DNA of 64,000 nucleotides from Trichomonas vaginalis G3 (Eukaryota > Parabasalia > Trichomonadida > Trichomonadidae), in NCBI RefSeq assembly GCF_026262505.1, contig NC_067205.1, forward strand, positions 25,115,693 through 25,179,692, read 5' to 3'. The notes below the pieces were generated by a model. It was not told the origin of the DNA, did no database searches, and saw only the letters and a list, made by a program, of their open reading frames with translations. Each line of letters opens with the position of its first letter. Within the stretch, counting starts at the first letter, position 1. Below, piece by piece: positions 20,717 through 32,449 of this stretch. A program made the translations under genes and the position numbers.

Positions 20717-23380
20717 TTATTCTTCCGTAATCTTGTCTACAACAATAATTCTATCCATTGCTTCTCTATATAGCTTCAAACTGTCATTCAAGAGCTGAGA
20801 ACAGAACGTGGGCGCCCATTGGTTGATAAACTTCATTGCGGAGACAGCGTTTGACGGAGGGGAGACAGAAATTACGCATTGGACGAGAATTACCATTTCT
20901 TGGTGCAGAGTGCAGTTGTAGTTGAGCGAATCCAAGCTCTGGATGACATTGTATATATGTTTGACCATATCTAAAGGGTTTGTCATGTACTCAATAAGTC
21001 CAAATGTGTTCATCTTCTTGTTTCTGAAGAGAGTCTGGACAGTTGCACGTTTCCTCATTCCGCCAACGATGCAGTCTGGAATTCCAGCCTCGGAAATTGA
21101 TTTGGAAATAAATTGGTTGCATCTTCTCAAAAATTCGGCATTTGCAGCTTTGTATGAGTTCAGAATCGAGGATGATGAGTAGCAAATATCAAATATGACA
21201 CGGAGAATGGATTGGCTGATGATTACGCTCGATCCGTCCATTACTCTTCCAATTTGCTCAGTAACTGCATTCGCCAGTTCGTCAATTGTTGTCTTGGCTG
21301 CCTCAACAACTCCCATGTTGATGATTGTTGCAGCTGCGTCCAACATTGGAGCAAATTTTGGATTTCTGTTTAAATACTCTTGAACGTAATAGTCAAGAAC
21401 TGATGGAGCAGAGTATTTAATGGACATATCATACTTGAACATGTTATTTGCCAATTCTCCGATAATCAATTGTTCGTAGTTTGGCGGCTGGAATTTTGTG
21501 GCCATATTGTACAGGGCGAGCTTGCAAGCGTGTTTTCGCTCTTTGAGGTTCTTGTATTTGGCGGAATCTGTGATCGCCGTGTTGTTATCGAAAATCAAAA
21601 TTTTTATATTTGCCATGATATTTGGATGTTGACACAAAAGTCTGTGTATTTCGTTTAGTACTCCCAAGTAGTCATTGATAACTCTCTTCTGGAATTCCCA
21701 AATTGCGTTTTCTGACTCCTTATACGCAATTGTTGCTCCGAGTAAGTTGATTTTGCCTGCAGTGAGGAATTTGTTGAGCCTTGGATACTTTGTGGACAAA
21801 TGCGCCTTCTCGCACTCTACGTATTTGTCCTTTTGCTCCTGAATCAGGTCTTCTATCTGGAACTGGCAGAATTTCTGATCGGACGTGGATATTTCGGTAT
21901 CGTAGTACAGGTACCTGGCAATGAGTAAGGGGATGTTCAGCTCCTCGAGGCGGGAGTCTGTTTGGGCAGATTTGTAGGTGGTGTACTGCCTCGTTTGGTG
22001 GTTTTCTGAGAGAGTGCATGTCTTGTCTTTGAACGGGAATACTTTCAGCTGGATTTTCGAGGAAGAAAAAATTGAAAACTCTTTTTCAAAAATTTCATCT
22101 TTCTCGTTGATGATGGAGAAGTAGTCGGCAATAAATGGGAGGTGCTGACAATATGCTTCAGAGGCGTAAATCTGGATAAATTTGTAGAGCCATGGAATAG
22201 ATTTGAACATTGGAGAAGAAAGAACGGAACAAAGAAGTAAGACCCTACGTAAATACTTGTTCTTTAAAATACAGAACCGAATAAATATGAAAACTCTTCG
22301 GATAAACGCTTTCATCCAATCAATAATTTCATCACTTGAATAATCTGAAAGGAATTCAATCAACAAAGTAGCTGCAGACCTCATGAATAGAAAGCTTTGC
22401 ATTAATGTCCTACAGAGTGATCGTACAACCATTAAATGAGTTAAGGGCGAATCATTGTGAGTTTCCGCAACTAAATCTATCAAAATCTCGAGATCAGTAT
22501 TACACAGTGGTAAGTGCTTTGATGAATATTTTATAATTTCGTATAAATCAATAATATTAGGAAATCTTGTTAAATAGCGGAGAATTGCGAATCGAATGGC
22601 ACAGTCACCATCTGCAATTGCAAGTAAGCCGTTAAGTCTGTTCTGTTGTTGATCTCTACTGAGTTTTTCTAAAGAGAAATCGTTGAGTTTCACCAGGCAT
22701 CGGAAAAATGCGTAAGAGTATTGAACTGGTGCATAAACAATCAAGGCAAGTAATTTTTGATATAACGAATTGAGCATTTGATCCATTAAATTTCCGGGAT
22801 ATTTTTCTAAAACGCGTATAATGAGTTCAGCAACGTTTAATCTAAAGAGAAAGTGTTGGTCACGCAAATTGAATAGTAAAAGAAACGGAACGTATAAATC
22901 GAATAATCTATCTGAAAACCCGGGACTTTCGAGGCATTTGATAAATCTTTCATCTCCATCATCAAATAACTTTAATAAAACAACGACAGATAGCTCAGGA
23001 TCGTCAATGGATAAAGCCATTGTTTGCAAGAAAAAATCATTTGGTGGATCTGGGCAAAATTTATCTATGTATATCATAGCCATGTCTATGTCTTTTATTT
23101 TTAGATATTTTCGATAGCTGTATAATTGAACTACAAATTCCGGAAAATCATCATTTGGATTTTCAACGTTTGGATTGTCAACGAGCTTGCATAATGTTTC
23201 ATGAATATGTTTCCAACAGTTATCCGCATCAATTGTGTAATTTGTATGATTATGTAAAATTGGAGAAAATAACGGCACCAAAAGACTAGCATCATCAGGT
23301 GGAAGAATATCAGGAGGATTAGGGTTATCCTCTTCATCATTAACAATACCATTCCACCATTTGAATGCTTCTTCTGCCAT
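20717..23380 (-). CDS. Large helical protein, unrecognised
   Basis: This is an intact 887-residue frame from an ATG at 23380 (MAEEAFKWWNGI). Almost the whole length looks alpha-helical and cytosolic, with regular amphipathic helices and no signal peptide or membrane span, as in HEAT-type solenoid proteins. The C-terminal third has a distinct helical part with small residues (APMLDAAATIINMGVVEAAK). I could not match a named complex subunit. The very conserved-looking, low-complexity-free sequence argues for a housekeeping scaffold, but this is inference. Confidence 0.75.
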   Translation of the reverse strand: MAEEAFKWWNGIVNDEEDNPNPPDILPPDDASLLVPLFSPILHNHTNYTIDADNCWKHIHETLCKLVDNPNVENPNDDFPEFVVQLYSYRKYLKIKDIDMAMIYIDKFCPDPPNDFFLQTMALSIDDPELSVVVLLKLFDDGDERFIKCLESPGFSDRLFDLYVPFLLLFNLRDQHFLFRLNVAELIIRVLEKYPGNLMDQMLNSLYQKLLALIVYAPVQYSYAFFRCLVKLNDFSLEKLSRDQQQNRLNGLLAIADGDCAIRFAILRYLTRFPNIIDLYEIIKYSSKHLPLCNTDLEILIDLVAETHNDSPLTHLMVVRSLCRTLMQSFLFMRSAATLLIEFLSDYSSDEIIDWMKAFIRRVFIFIRFCILKNKYLRRVLLLCSVLSSPMFKSIPWLYKFIQIYASEAYCQHLPFIADYFSIINEKDEIFEKEFSIFSSSKIQLKVFPFKDKTCTLSENHQTRQYTTYKSAQTDSRLEELNIPLLIARYLYYDTEISTSDQKFCQFQIEDLIQEQKDKYVECEKAHLSTKYPRLNKFLTAGKINLLGATIAYKESENAIWEFQKRVINDYLGVLNEIHRLLCQHPNIMANIKILIFDNNTAITDSAKYKNLKERKHACKLALYNMATKFQPPNYEQLIIGELANNMFKYDMSIKYSAPSVLDYYVQEYLNRNPKFAPMLDAAATIINMGVVEAAKTTIDELANAVTEQIGRVMDGSSVIISQSILRVIFDICYSSSSILNSYKAANAEFLRRCNQFISKSISEAGIPDCIVGGMRKRATVQTLFRNKKMNTFGLIEYMTNPLDMVKHIYNVIQSLDSLNYNCTLHQEMVILVQCVISVSPPSNAVSAMKFINQWAPTFCSQLLNDSLKLYREAMDRIIVVDKITEE

Positions 23381-23646
23381 TTATTTTTTTTTCAACCATA
23401 AACAAAGTTATTTCAATTACTGAAAGATTTGATTTCATTAAGAGTGATATCATTAGAATGAGTGACAAACTTTTATTCAAATCTTTTGGCTGAATTTCTT
23501 TCAAATCGATTGATTTATTCGAAAAATTAGCTAATTTAAATTATATTCTTACAAATGTAAATCCTTTTCCTATGCTTAAGGATGTCAATTCGGAAAATTG
23601 TTTTCATTTTAGGAGAATATAATTTTCCTTTTCGAAAATTTAAAAA

Positions 23647-23668
23647 GTGAGACGCGCAGGATTCGAAC
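23647..23668 (-). other. tRNA 3'-half-like sequence with T-run
   Basis: On the minus strand the sequence reads GTTCGAATCCTGC followed by GCGTCTCAC and then TTTTT. That is a T-loop/B-box, a T-stem 3' strand, an acceptor-like 3' strand and a pol III-type terminator. The 5' strand of the T-stem and the rest of a cloverleaf do not fit, so this is a fragment or chance match, not a tRNA gene. Confidence 0.35.
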
Positions 23669-23813
23669 TTTTTTAAAAGTTGATTTAAATATATTCTAGT
23701 GTGGATTCTAATGATAATATCATATTTAAAATAAGAATATACTAGTTTAGGTGGTATAATTTTTTCGATAAATTTGAGAGCATGCACGTTTAGGGCATCA
23801 AAAGCGTCAATTC

Positions 23814-23831
23814 GCTCAGCGAAAGCTGAGC
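23814..23831. repeat. Perfect hairpin with GAAA loop
   Basis: GCTCAGC-GAAA-GCTGAGC forms a 7-bp GC-rich stem closed by a GNRA-type tetraloop. It is unusual in this AT-rich background. Confidence 0.5.
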
Positions 23832-25427
23832 TAGCTTCGTTCTCGAAAGAATAGGGAAGGAGTGAAAGAGAGTGATACAGATGTTGACACATTCATATCA
23901 TTTCAACAAATTTTGATCAAATTGAAATGCAATGAAATTCAATTCGCTTCATATCCTTCAGTCAGTACATTGACATCCTTCTACATCACAATGATAACTC
24001 GTGCATCAATAGTTCTACAATTAACTCAGAAAAAACAAGATTTTTCCTTCCAGCTTACAGCTTTTAAAAAGTTTCGATGATAAAAATCACTCTACTCTTG
24101 TTTATCGATATGTTGTGATAGTAGGTAAACGTATTCTTATCGATATTAATAAAAATATTTTTACGAAAATCTGAACCAATTACAGAGTTATTCATAAAGT
24201 TTATGATAACTGTAATTACTTCATCTTTGTTTTATATTTGAATAAACAATTTAATTTAATTTGCATAATTTTTTTTAGTTGAAAGACAGGAAACTTAGTT
24301 GAGTTTGTATTATTTTTATCGTTCAATTCATTGTATATGTGAGTGATCCAGATATTTAAGATATTTAGAAAAAATTTATTAATTTGATTAACAAATTTTA
24401 ATCAAAATAGCAAAAATCTATTTGATAGCTGTAAGCAAATAATAATTTCTATTTCAACCAAAATCACTTATTTTCATCTAAACGTATAAAATTGTCAATT
24501 TTATGAGAATAAATTTAAAATCTCATGAAATATAAAGGAGAGTAATATTTTTCAATTTTCTTTTTTTCTTTCTCTCAAATATTTTCTATTGGGAATTTTC
24601 TTGAGAGGTAGGGCAACGATAGGTCAAAAAGGCTTCTCTGATAGATTTCCTTGCCTTTTGGATATGCTATAATATATAGCCTAGCATGATAGGATATGAT
24701 GTCAAAAGTTAGAACATAACTTAGGATCTTGAGAAAAATGAAAAACAAAAATTACATAAAAAAAGAAAAATTTTATCTAATTTGTTTTTTTGGACCGAAT
24801 AAGTAATTTTATTGAATTTCAATACGACACATAGATTTTATTATTAGTAATAAATATAATGGTTTACTATTAACAAGGAACCTAAACTAATGAAAATTTG
24901 ATTTCAAATATTGTATATGATTATCATAGATTACCAAAATATATTGCTATTTATGAGGATATAATATTGATTATTAGTAAATCGTATAAATTTAATAAAT
25001 ATACCATGAATATTGAATGAATTTCTTGATTCATAGGGGTAAAACGCGCTTTTATATGATTTAGACAGAGAATTTATGAGATGTAAATAACACAATAAAG
25101 GTTTATATTGAATATTTTCTAAAAATAAATCGAAATTATAAAAAACAATACATTTATTCATTGAAACTACTTGGACAAATATGAAACAAGCATTCAGGCA
25201 ATACTTTTGAGACTTCAACGCATCTGATAATTTTTATATAACTTCACCTCTTATGCTTAGAGTGGAGGTATTGAGATCGTATAAGTATAGATGAGCTCAC
25301 ATTCAGATATGATGTGTGAACTTCTGTTTTCACTGCAATTTTGAATCAGAATAAACTCAAAACAAGAATAAAATGATATACTCACTCTCTAAATGTGTTC
25401 GAGATTTAAAGTTGTATGAATAAAACG

Positions 25428-25476
25428 ATTCATCTTTCGAAGCCTCCCATTTAATGAGAGACTTCGAAAGATGAAT
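25428..25476. repeat. Foldback repeat, 15-bp perfect arms
   Basis: ATTCATCTTTCGAAG at 25428-25442 is the exact reverse complement of 25462-25476. The bases between (CCTCCCAT/ATGAGAGA) pair partly, so the whole 49-bp stretch is close to a palindrome. Confidence 0.7.
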
Positions 25477-27479
25477 GTATTCATGTAGATGAAATACTAT
25501 ATATGACCATGTGTGATACTAAAGATATCAAAATGTTCATTTTTAAGTGCAATAGAAGGGTTATCTCTCGTAAAATCTCAATTTAAGGAAGATTTAGAAA
25601 GAACTCCTTTCCTAAGTAGATAGTGTGTGGTTTCTGTCTTTTGGTTGATCAGGAACTATGAAATTAAGTCGGACAGAAAGAAGTTCTTTCCAAAACAGAC
25701 TCCAAATGAGTTGTTCGAAAAGAACTTCCTTCTGTATATGGATAATTGTAGTTACCGCACTGAAGTATGTGATTGTGATGATGGAGTTCTCGATAAATCT
25801 AAAATCGGATTAAGATTAATTGAAAACTCAAGTAATTCTTTGAAATCTTGTGTTGTCTGGCACTATAATAACCAAAGAATGAGAATATTATGTTGAATGA
25901 TGAGTACGTGTGCTCGGCATTCGCCGAGCGAATTGAGTTTAACGTACTATGAAAAGTGACAAATTTGGGCTTTTTTTCCTAGGGTTATGATCTCTTCCTT
26001 TCTGCTCAATACGACAGAAATGAAAGAATGAATTTGTACTCCCTAATTGATTACTACAATCTGTATCTATCTTTAACATAGAATTAGCTGCATTGTGATT
26101 TATACTCCAGAATTATTCAATTTAAGATCAACCTCGTAAATTTTAATCATATTGCACCAATACTCCTACGTTGAGATAAGAACATGATTATACATACCAA
26201 AGCCCCATATTAAAAATCAAAATTTAGCACCTCCATTATGCAACCACATTATTCGTCGCAAATAAGTATATTTACGCATATTATGATGCATATTCACACA
26301 ACTCGTATACATGAAAAGTTATTAAAATCAGACAAAATTATTGCAATAAGGAAAAAAAACAACTTTATTATATATGTTAGTAATGAATTACAAATATTTC
26401 TACAAAGAATGCTCAATACTTCATATAATCTTCGAATATTTCTTATTACAAGTTAATACATTTTGACTCGAACATGATAAACAAAAGCTGACACGCTGAT
26501 TACTACATTTATGAAAATATAGTACGTTTCCATTCATCTGTTTACTTGTTTTTGTTGGAATAAAATCATTTTTTTTTCTTTCATGAAATAAGAATTTTGC
26601 TGCGAAAGCAATATCTCTAACAATAATTAATACATTACGTCAACTCTGGAATGAGTATTTATCAAATATGATATCAAAATCAAAAATTAGTTGTTTTTTA
26701 TGAGTAAAAACGATGTAAATTGATTATTTGACTAATTATCAAATACTTTGATTTTCCAAATTTTTTTGGAAATTGATTTTTTCATGTGAAAATTCAAATT
26801 GTTTAATTTCATTTTTGAAATTTTGAATTTTTTTTGGAATTTTGAGTTGATCAATTCAGCAGAATTGATAATGCTATTGCTTTAGGGCATACAACAAGGT
26901 GATGAATAAAAGGTGAACATTAACAAATTATTTTAAATCACAAATATCATCCTCATCAACTTTAATTCTAAAAAGAACTGTACTGAATTATGAAAATGCA
27001 TGATTTACATTATTAAAATCTTTGAATGAAAATAGTACAAGATAAGTTTTTATTCATTTTTAATTAGATTTAAACGAAAAACTACTCCATATTAAAATTT
27101 AAGTCGAGAAATCGTATTTTGTTCTTATTTGTTAGCATTTTGTAGACATTCTAATCTTGAATTAATTTGTTACATGATATTATTAACAAATTTAACTGAA
27201 AAAATATGTTAATATGGAATAAACCATGATTATATAAGCTATCAATGCTATATATACATATGTAAAAGATTCATATTAACTCAATTAACAAAAATGATAG
27301 ATTTTCATAAAGGTTCAATCTAGGTTCGTCCGAAAATTTTGATTTTTATATAGAAGACGTTGTTTTATATACATAATTAAATTTTCAAACAAATTTGATC
27401 ATACCATTTATTAAGCAGGATAGTATATTAATTACTATCAGTATAAAAATATAAAAATGATTATATTTAATTATTGCAT

Positions 27480-27485
27480 AATTTA
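27480..27485. repeat. Left target-site duplication of the Maverick (AATTTA)
   Basis: AATTTA directly abuts the left terminal repeat and recurs directly after the right one at 49046-49051. A 6-bp duplication is what Maverick/Polinton integrases produce. Confidence 0.9.
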
Positions 27486-27795
27486 AGTAGTATATATAGC
27501 GGGTTGTGTGACTTTTTTTGTAAATGTAAGAATTCATACAATATCGAGCGATTTTGTATCATTTTTTAACATATGAAATAAATAATAAATCATTAAAAAA
27601 TTAACATTAATTTTAAAATAATTTATTTTTATCTTTTATAAAAGAAGCTATATATAGATGATGTCAGATATTCCGCGATTAATTAAACATTGTTTAAATC
27701 ATGAATGGAATCAATGATGTCATAATCAATGGAGTCATAAATGAGAAAAATAAATTGAAACTAATGATTATTTGAATTTATGAAATCAATTATTT
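27486..27795. repeat. Left terminal inverted repeat, 310 bp
   Basis: It starts AGTAGTATATATAGCGGG and matches the reverse complement of 48736-49045 over 310 bases, with no mismatch or gap seen in a direct read-through. Homology ends where the left copy continues TTATTTTG and the right copy GATTTATT. Confidence 0.95.
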
Positions 27796-27809
27796 TTATT
27801 TTGTATGAA

Positions 27810-28916
27810 ATGAGTGTCAAGACTAACGACGTGAAAACATTAGGATTCACAAACGAGGAAATAAAGGATATATTAGAGGAGGCAGGTTATGAGGTTGATA
27901 AATATTATTTAAGAAATTGTCAAAAATTCGCGGAGTTTTTAAATGAGTTTGATTATGATGGAAAAATGAATAAAGATGATGTTATAAATTTCTTATATCC
28001 CGCATCTAAAAAAGAAAAACCTAAAGAACCTGATGTTTTCCCTGAATATTATGAAGAACGAATTAAAGATGATGAATACGATGAAATTGAAAGACTGGAA
28101 AAAATAAGAGATGAAATAGATGAAAAAATTAAGGAATTAAGAGAAGTTGAAAAATATAATGAAAATGAAGTAGAGGGTTTAATGAATATCCCAGCTTCAG
28201 AATCAGCAGTTCAGAAATCTCATGAAGAAAGATATAAAAATTATGTCTTAGAATCAACACAAAATTTATTAGATGGTGATATTGACGAAACACTTTCAGA
28301 AGAAGGCACAAAATTTATTCATAAACATAAGTTACAATTTATTGACGATGGAGATTATCCATGTATATTACTTTCACCTCCTCTTGATTCTGAAAAATTC
28401 AAAAAAGCACTGAAAAATGTGACATATGCAACAAATACGATGAAGAAAGAAGATCATGATATTTACACAAATTATTATTTAAATAAATGCACGGGTGTTG
28501 ATAAAGTTTTTGATTTGTTAGATAAAATATCAAAAGAAACAATTGGTACATATAAAATTTTATGCGATTGTGGTTTCATTATTGAAGATACCAATAATGT
28601 TTCATATGAAAGAACAGCACCGAAGGAAGACGAAGTTGAAAGGTCTATACCATTCGTTATTAAGAACATAAAAGATATGAAAACGTATAAGCATTATATT
28701 TATTCATTTATTTCAGAAAAAATGGAAGCAACCCATAAAACATCATCTCATCATTTTATAGCTATTCATACATTCCTTTTCAAAGTTGTGAAATTAAATA
28801 AGACAGGAATTAGATTTAATGTATCAGGGTACGCATTCTTGAGTAAATTAAAATGTATTCGTCACGTCGCAGATGATAAAAATTTATGTGTTCTTAATTC
28901 ATTTTATGGACTTTAG
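27810..28916 (+). CDS. Maverick protein of unknown function, acidic with coiled coil
   Basis: I choose the ATG at 27810 because the T-rich block TATTTTTATTTTGTATGAA typical of the element's genes ends there. An upstream in-frame ATG at 27780 lies inside the terminal repeat. The product has 368 residues. It has an EF-hand-like or helical acidic start (TLGFTNEEIKDILEEAGYEV), a charged coiled coil (ERLEKIRDEIDEKIKELREV), and a mixed C-terminal domain with CILLSPPLD and CGFIIED. No catalytic motif is recognised. It is the first gene inside the left repeat and precedes the polymerase by about 60 bases. Confidence 0.75.
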   Translation: MSVKTNDVKTLGFTNEEIKDILEEAGYEVDKYYLRNCQKFAEFLNEFDYDGKMNKDDVINFLYPASKKEKPKEPDVFPEYYEERIKDDEYDEIERLEKIRDEIDEKIKELREVEKYNENEVEGLMNIPASESAVQKSHEERYKNYVLESTQNLLDGDIDETLSEEGTKFIHKHKLQFIDDGDYPCILLSPPLDSEKFKKALKNVTYATNTMKKEDHDIYTNYYLNKCTGVDKVFDLLDKISKETIGTYKILCDCGFIIEDTNNVSYERTAPKEDEVERSIPFVIKNIKDMKTYKHYIYSFISEKMEATHKTSSHHFIAIHTFLFKVVKLNKTGIRFNVSGYAFLSKLKCIRHVADDKNLCVLNSFYGL

Positions 28917-28979
28917 CCCTGGACTTTAAAAAAATAAACTTTATTTTTATTTATTTTTTAATTTTTTATTCTTACATAA

Positions 28980-31900
28980 ATGAACAAAAACGGAACAGCT
29001 AAAATGAATGATAATCAAATAAGAGCCGAAGGTAGAAGGTTATTTAAACGCTTCTATAACATTCCTGATGGTGTTAATCCTAAAACTCGTAGAAGTTATT
29101 TAAATGAAGCCATAGATGCATATGAAGGATTTGACATTTCATCAGAAAGTGAGAGGTTAGCAAGAATGTTAAACGTTAATATTGATTTTTATTATTGTGA
29201 CCCTCAACCAGAAGACGTAGACATAAATAAGGTAGACTTTCCATTAGTGGAATCAATAATGATAGATCCAGAATTTGAAACAGTAAATATTTTATTAACA
29301 CAGAGTCCATGTGGAAAACTTCACGCTGACAGAATTACAGACGTTGAAGCACTCACAGGATATAAAGTTTGCCCCTTTTGCAAAGAAGAAGTATATTCTA
29401 TCCGTGATGACCAGAAAGGAAAAACCAAAGAAGATTTTTAAAACATTGTGAGAAATGTAAAGAAAATAATGGAAGATTAATTCAAGACGTTCAATTGCAA
29501 AACACACAACAACCATATGCACCACATATCACGAAACAGAAGATATATCAATGGCTATTAGCTCACAATTTGCAGGAATATTATAAACCAACAAGATATT
29601 ATATTACTTTTGACTTCGAAACATTAGAGACTAAAGAAGAACTTCAACTTTCTGAATGTGCAACTTTGAACGCTTACTTAAAACCATTTATGGTATCATC
29701 AACGGTTAAATTAAACGATAAAACATATACGAGGAATTTTTGCTTAACATCAAGTGATTCTTTTATTTCTGATTGGATTGAATTTTTATTTTCAACCTGT
29801 TCATTAGTTGCTAAATCAAATATTGAACAATATGAAGAATTAATGAATACATTAAATGAAAAACAGAAGGAAGCATTTAAAGAGCTTTTAGATGAGGAAT
29901 TCAATAAAGTGAATATCATAGGTTTTAATTCGGGAAAGTTTGATTTAAATTTAATTCTTCATGATTTAAACACTGCAAAATGGAAAATAAAATCAATACT
30001 GGGTTCTTCTTCACAATTTAAGCAAATCATTGTAAAGAAAACAAACGTTCCATATGAATTAAGATTTATTGACATCAGAAATTATATAGCGGGTGGGACA
30101 TTAGACCAATTCACTCAAGATTTCGGAAACAATAAAACACGTGTTAAATCCTTTTTCCCTTATCAATTCATCACATGGGAGAATTACGAAGAAGAATTAT
30201 ATAAAGTGGAACCATTCACTCAAGATTCATTTTATTCAGCATTAACTCAAGAAACTATATCCGATTCAGATTATCAAATATATCTCAATGATGCTAAAAA
30301 TTTTGAGAATAGATTAGAATATTTTATTCATTATTGCAATAAAGACGTTGAAATTATGATTGACCCAATTGATAAAATTATCGAAGAAACATTTGTTTAT
30401 AAAATTGACATGCTTCATAATCTTTCTTTATCATCGAATGCTTCAATGATTCGTTACGCTTTAGCATATAAAGACTTTAATCCTAATGAAACATATCCAG
30501 ATGAAGAAAATGTGGAATCAAGTTTTGAATTAACAAAAAAGTATTGGAAATATAAAATTGATTCATATAAGAAACAAGATGAAAAGGCGAAAAGAGATAC
30601 TAAAAATAATGTTTCAACGGATGATTTTCAATACTATCACGATTTAATCCTTTCATCTAAATGCAAAATGTGTGGTAAAGCGTTTACATATGCAAATAAA
30701 CCAACATTGGATAGAATCGATAATGAAAAACCACATACTAAAGAAAATTGTCAGTTAATATGTTGTTATTGCAATGTCGTTAAATCAAATAAAGATGAAG
30801 ATGTTCAACGTTTAAGAATCAATTTAAGAAATTATGCATTAAAAAATAATTTACCAATGACTTTAGATTCAGTTGAAGCTTATCACATTCTCCGTAATGG
30901 AATTACTGGTGGTTTATCAAATGTTCAACATAGAGTAAATCTTAAAGGAATCACGCACATTAATAAACTTTCATATAATCCAGAAACTAAAACTGTATCA
31001 AATGAGGACACCACCAACATCATGACTCATTTCGTTGGTGTTGATTTTAATTCATTATATCCTTCATCATTTTCATCTAATCCTCATGATTTCATTCAAT
31101 ATACTGACCATAAAATGTATATGCCGGGAAGATTGAATGGTGTTATCATTTGTGATACAGCAACAAAGAAAGCAAAAGCACTGGGAATAATTAAGAAGAA
31201 AAATACTTTATTCGTGGCTGAAGTAAAGGGTCACATTGATGAAAAATACATTAATGATTACATAAACTTTTTACCGATAATAAGAAACTTAGATATTATC
31301 ACAGATGAAAAAACAATTGGCAGTTTTATGTATAATTACATGAAATCAAACAATCTACCAGTTGACCAGAAACAGAGAAAATTAACTCAGTTAGCATCAA
31401 CACACAACCAATATCAACCATTTTCTTCTTATTATCTTTGGTATCTAATAGACAGATTTCATTTTATCATCGATGACATTCAATCAATTTTAACATTTAC
31501 AAAAAACACTTGTTTTAATGAATTTGCGAACAAATTTATGAACGAAAGACAAAAGGCTGAATTAGAAGGAAATAAAGGAAAAAGTTTATTTTGCAAGATT
31601 TCACTTAATGGATCATATGGTTACGATGCAATGAATACACAAAATTACACAAAGACTAAAATAATGAATGCACAGAAGGCACGCGTTGCATGTATGTCAA
31701 ATAAGTTTAAAAACATAAGAGAAATAGGTGAAGATACGTATCAAATGATGCTCAAAGATAGATTTTATAGATGTGAAATATGTTTACAAGAGGCATTCTT
31801 TACTTTAGATAATGCTAAATACTGGTATTTGGTTTTCATTTATGATTTTATGTATAAATGCATGGATGTTAATCGTTTTCATTTCATTGAAGGTGATACT

Positions 31901-32421
31901 GATTCATCTTATTGGGCAATCGCTGGTGATCCAAATCTTCCTAACACTCAAGCATTTCAAGCAATTGTAACCGATAAACAATTTTATGATAAAAACATTT
32001 ACAAATTCGCACCTTTGATTTCTTTTGTTTTGATGAGAAATTTAAACCTAAATTAAAGAATAAAGCTGAAGAAAAAGCACATGAGAAGAAGTTATTGGGT
32101 TTAGCAATTGAGAAACAAGGTGATAACATGGTTGCTTTATGCCCCAAGTGTTATACATCATTCAACGGTTCAATTGATGGAAGTGATTTTAAAAAGATTG
32201 CACAAAAAATGAAAGGAGTTAGTTTACGACAAAATAAACAATTAACACCTAAAAATTATTTGGATATAATAAATGATAAAGTGATATTTGATGGTCAGAA
32301 TATTAATTTACAACTTAAAAACAGGTCTATGACTCGCTTAACAATCGGTAAGACTGCATTAACAGGAGCACACACTAAGGCTGTATGTTGTGAAAATGGA
32401 TGTTGTATGCCGTTTATTTAA
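28980..32421 (+). pseudogene. polB: Protein-primed family B DNA polymerase, split by two 1-base frameshifts
   Basis: Three consecutive frames form one polymerase. The N-terminal frame (28980-29441) ends in CPFCKEE; its partner cysteines (HCEKC) appear just after in the next frame, so one base is missing near 29436-29440 (a T5A4 run). The main frame runs to 32056. It shows ExoI FDFETLE (~29608), ExoII GFNSGKFDLN (~29920), ExoIII YCNKDVEIM (~30333), Pol A DFNSLYPS (~31041), Pol B KISLNGSYGY (~31594) and Pol C EGDTDSS (~31889). A second single-base loss near 32010-32020 shifts to the last frame, which holds ALCPKCY. The polymerase copies the element from protein-primed ends. An HNH-like motif sits between the exonuclease and polymerase parts. 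The lesions may be real or consensus errors. Confidence 0.88.
30655..30800 (+). other. HNH-like motif embedded in the DNA polymerase
   Basis: Residues ~388-435 of the main polymerase frame read CKMCGKAF, then LDRIDNEKPHTKENCQLICC, then CNVVKSNKD. This is the CxxC...DRxDN...H...NCQLxCxxCN arrangement of small HNH nucleases with two zinc-binding CxxC pairs. It lies between ExoIII and Pol motif A, in the part where protein-primed polymerases carry extra modules. Confidence 0.7.
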
Positions 32422-32449
32422 TACAATTTGAAATTTTATTGAAAATAAA

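Larger units (their letters stand above)
23381..27479. other. About 4 kb without a convincing gene, upstream of the Maverick
   Basis: The stretch is AT-rich and holds several short structures listed separately: a tRNA 3'-half-like sequence, a GAAA-loop hairpin and a long foldback near 25428. There is also a 7-bp GC hairpin GCTCGGC/GCCGAGC near 25912. The open frames of 60-118 codons here start at non-ATG codons or have AT-driven composition, so I do not call them genes. Confidence 0.5.

Noticed and set aside
23536..23892. 118-codon minus-strand frame
   Set aside because: Composition is AT-driven and it overlaps the tRNA-like fragment and hairpin. No leader motif or recognisable fold.
25627..25896. 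89-codon frame in the gene-free stretch
   Set aside because: Begins at GTG, has no initiator-like motif and no family resemblance. The sequence SDRKKFFPKQTPNELFEKN looks protein-like, so it may be a gene relic, but I cannot support it.
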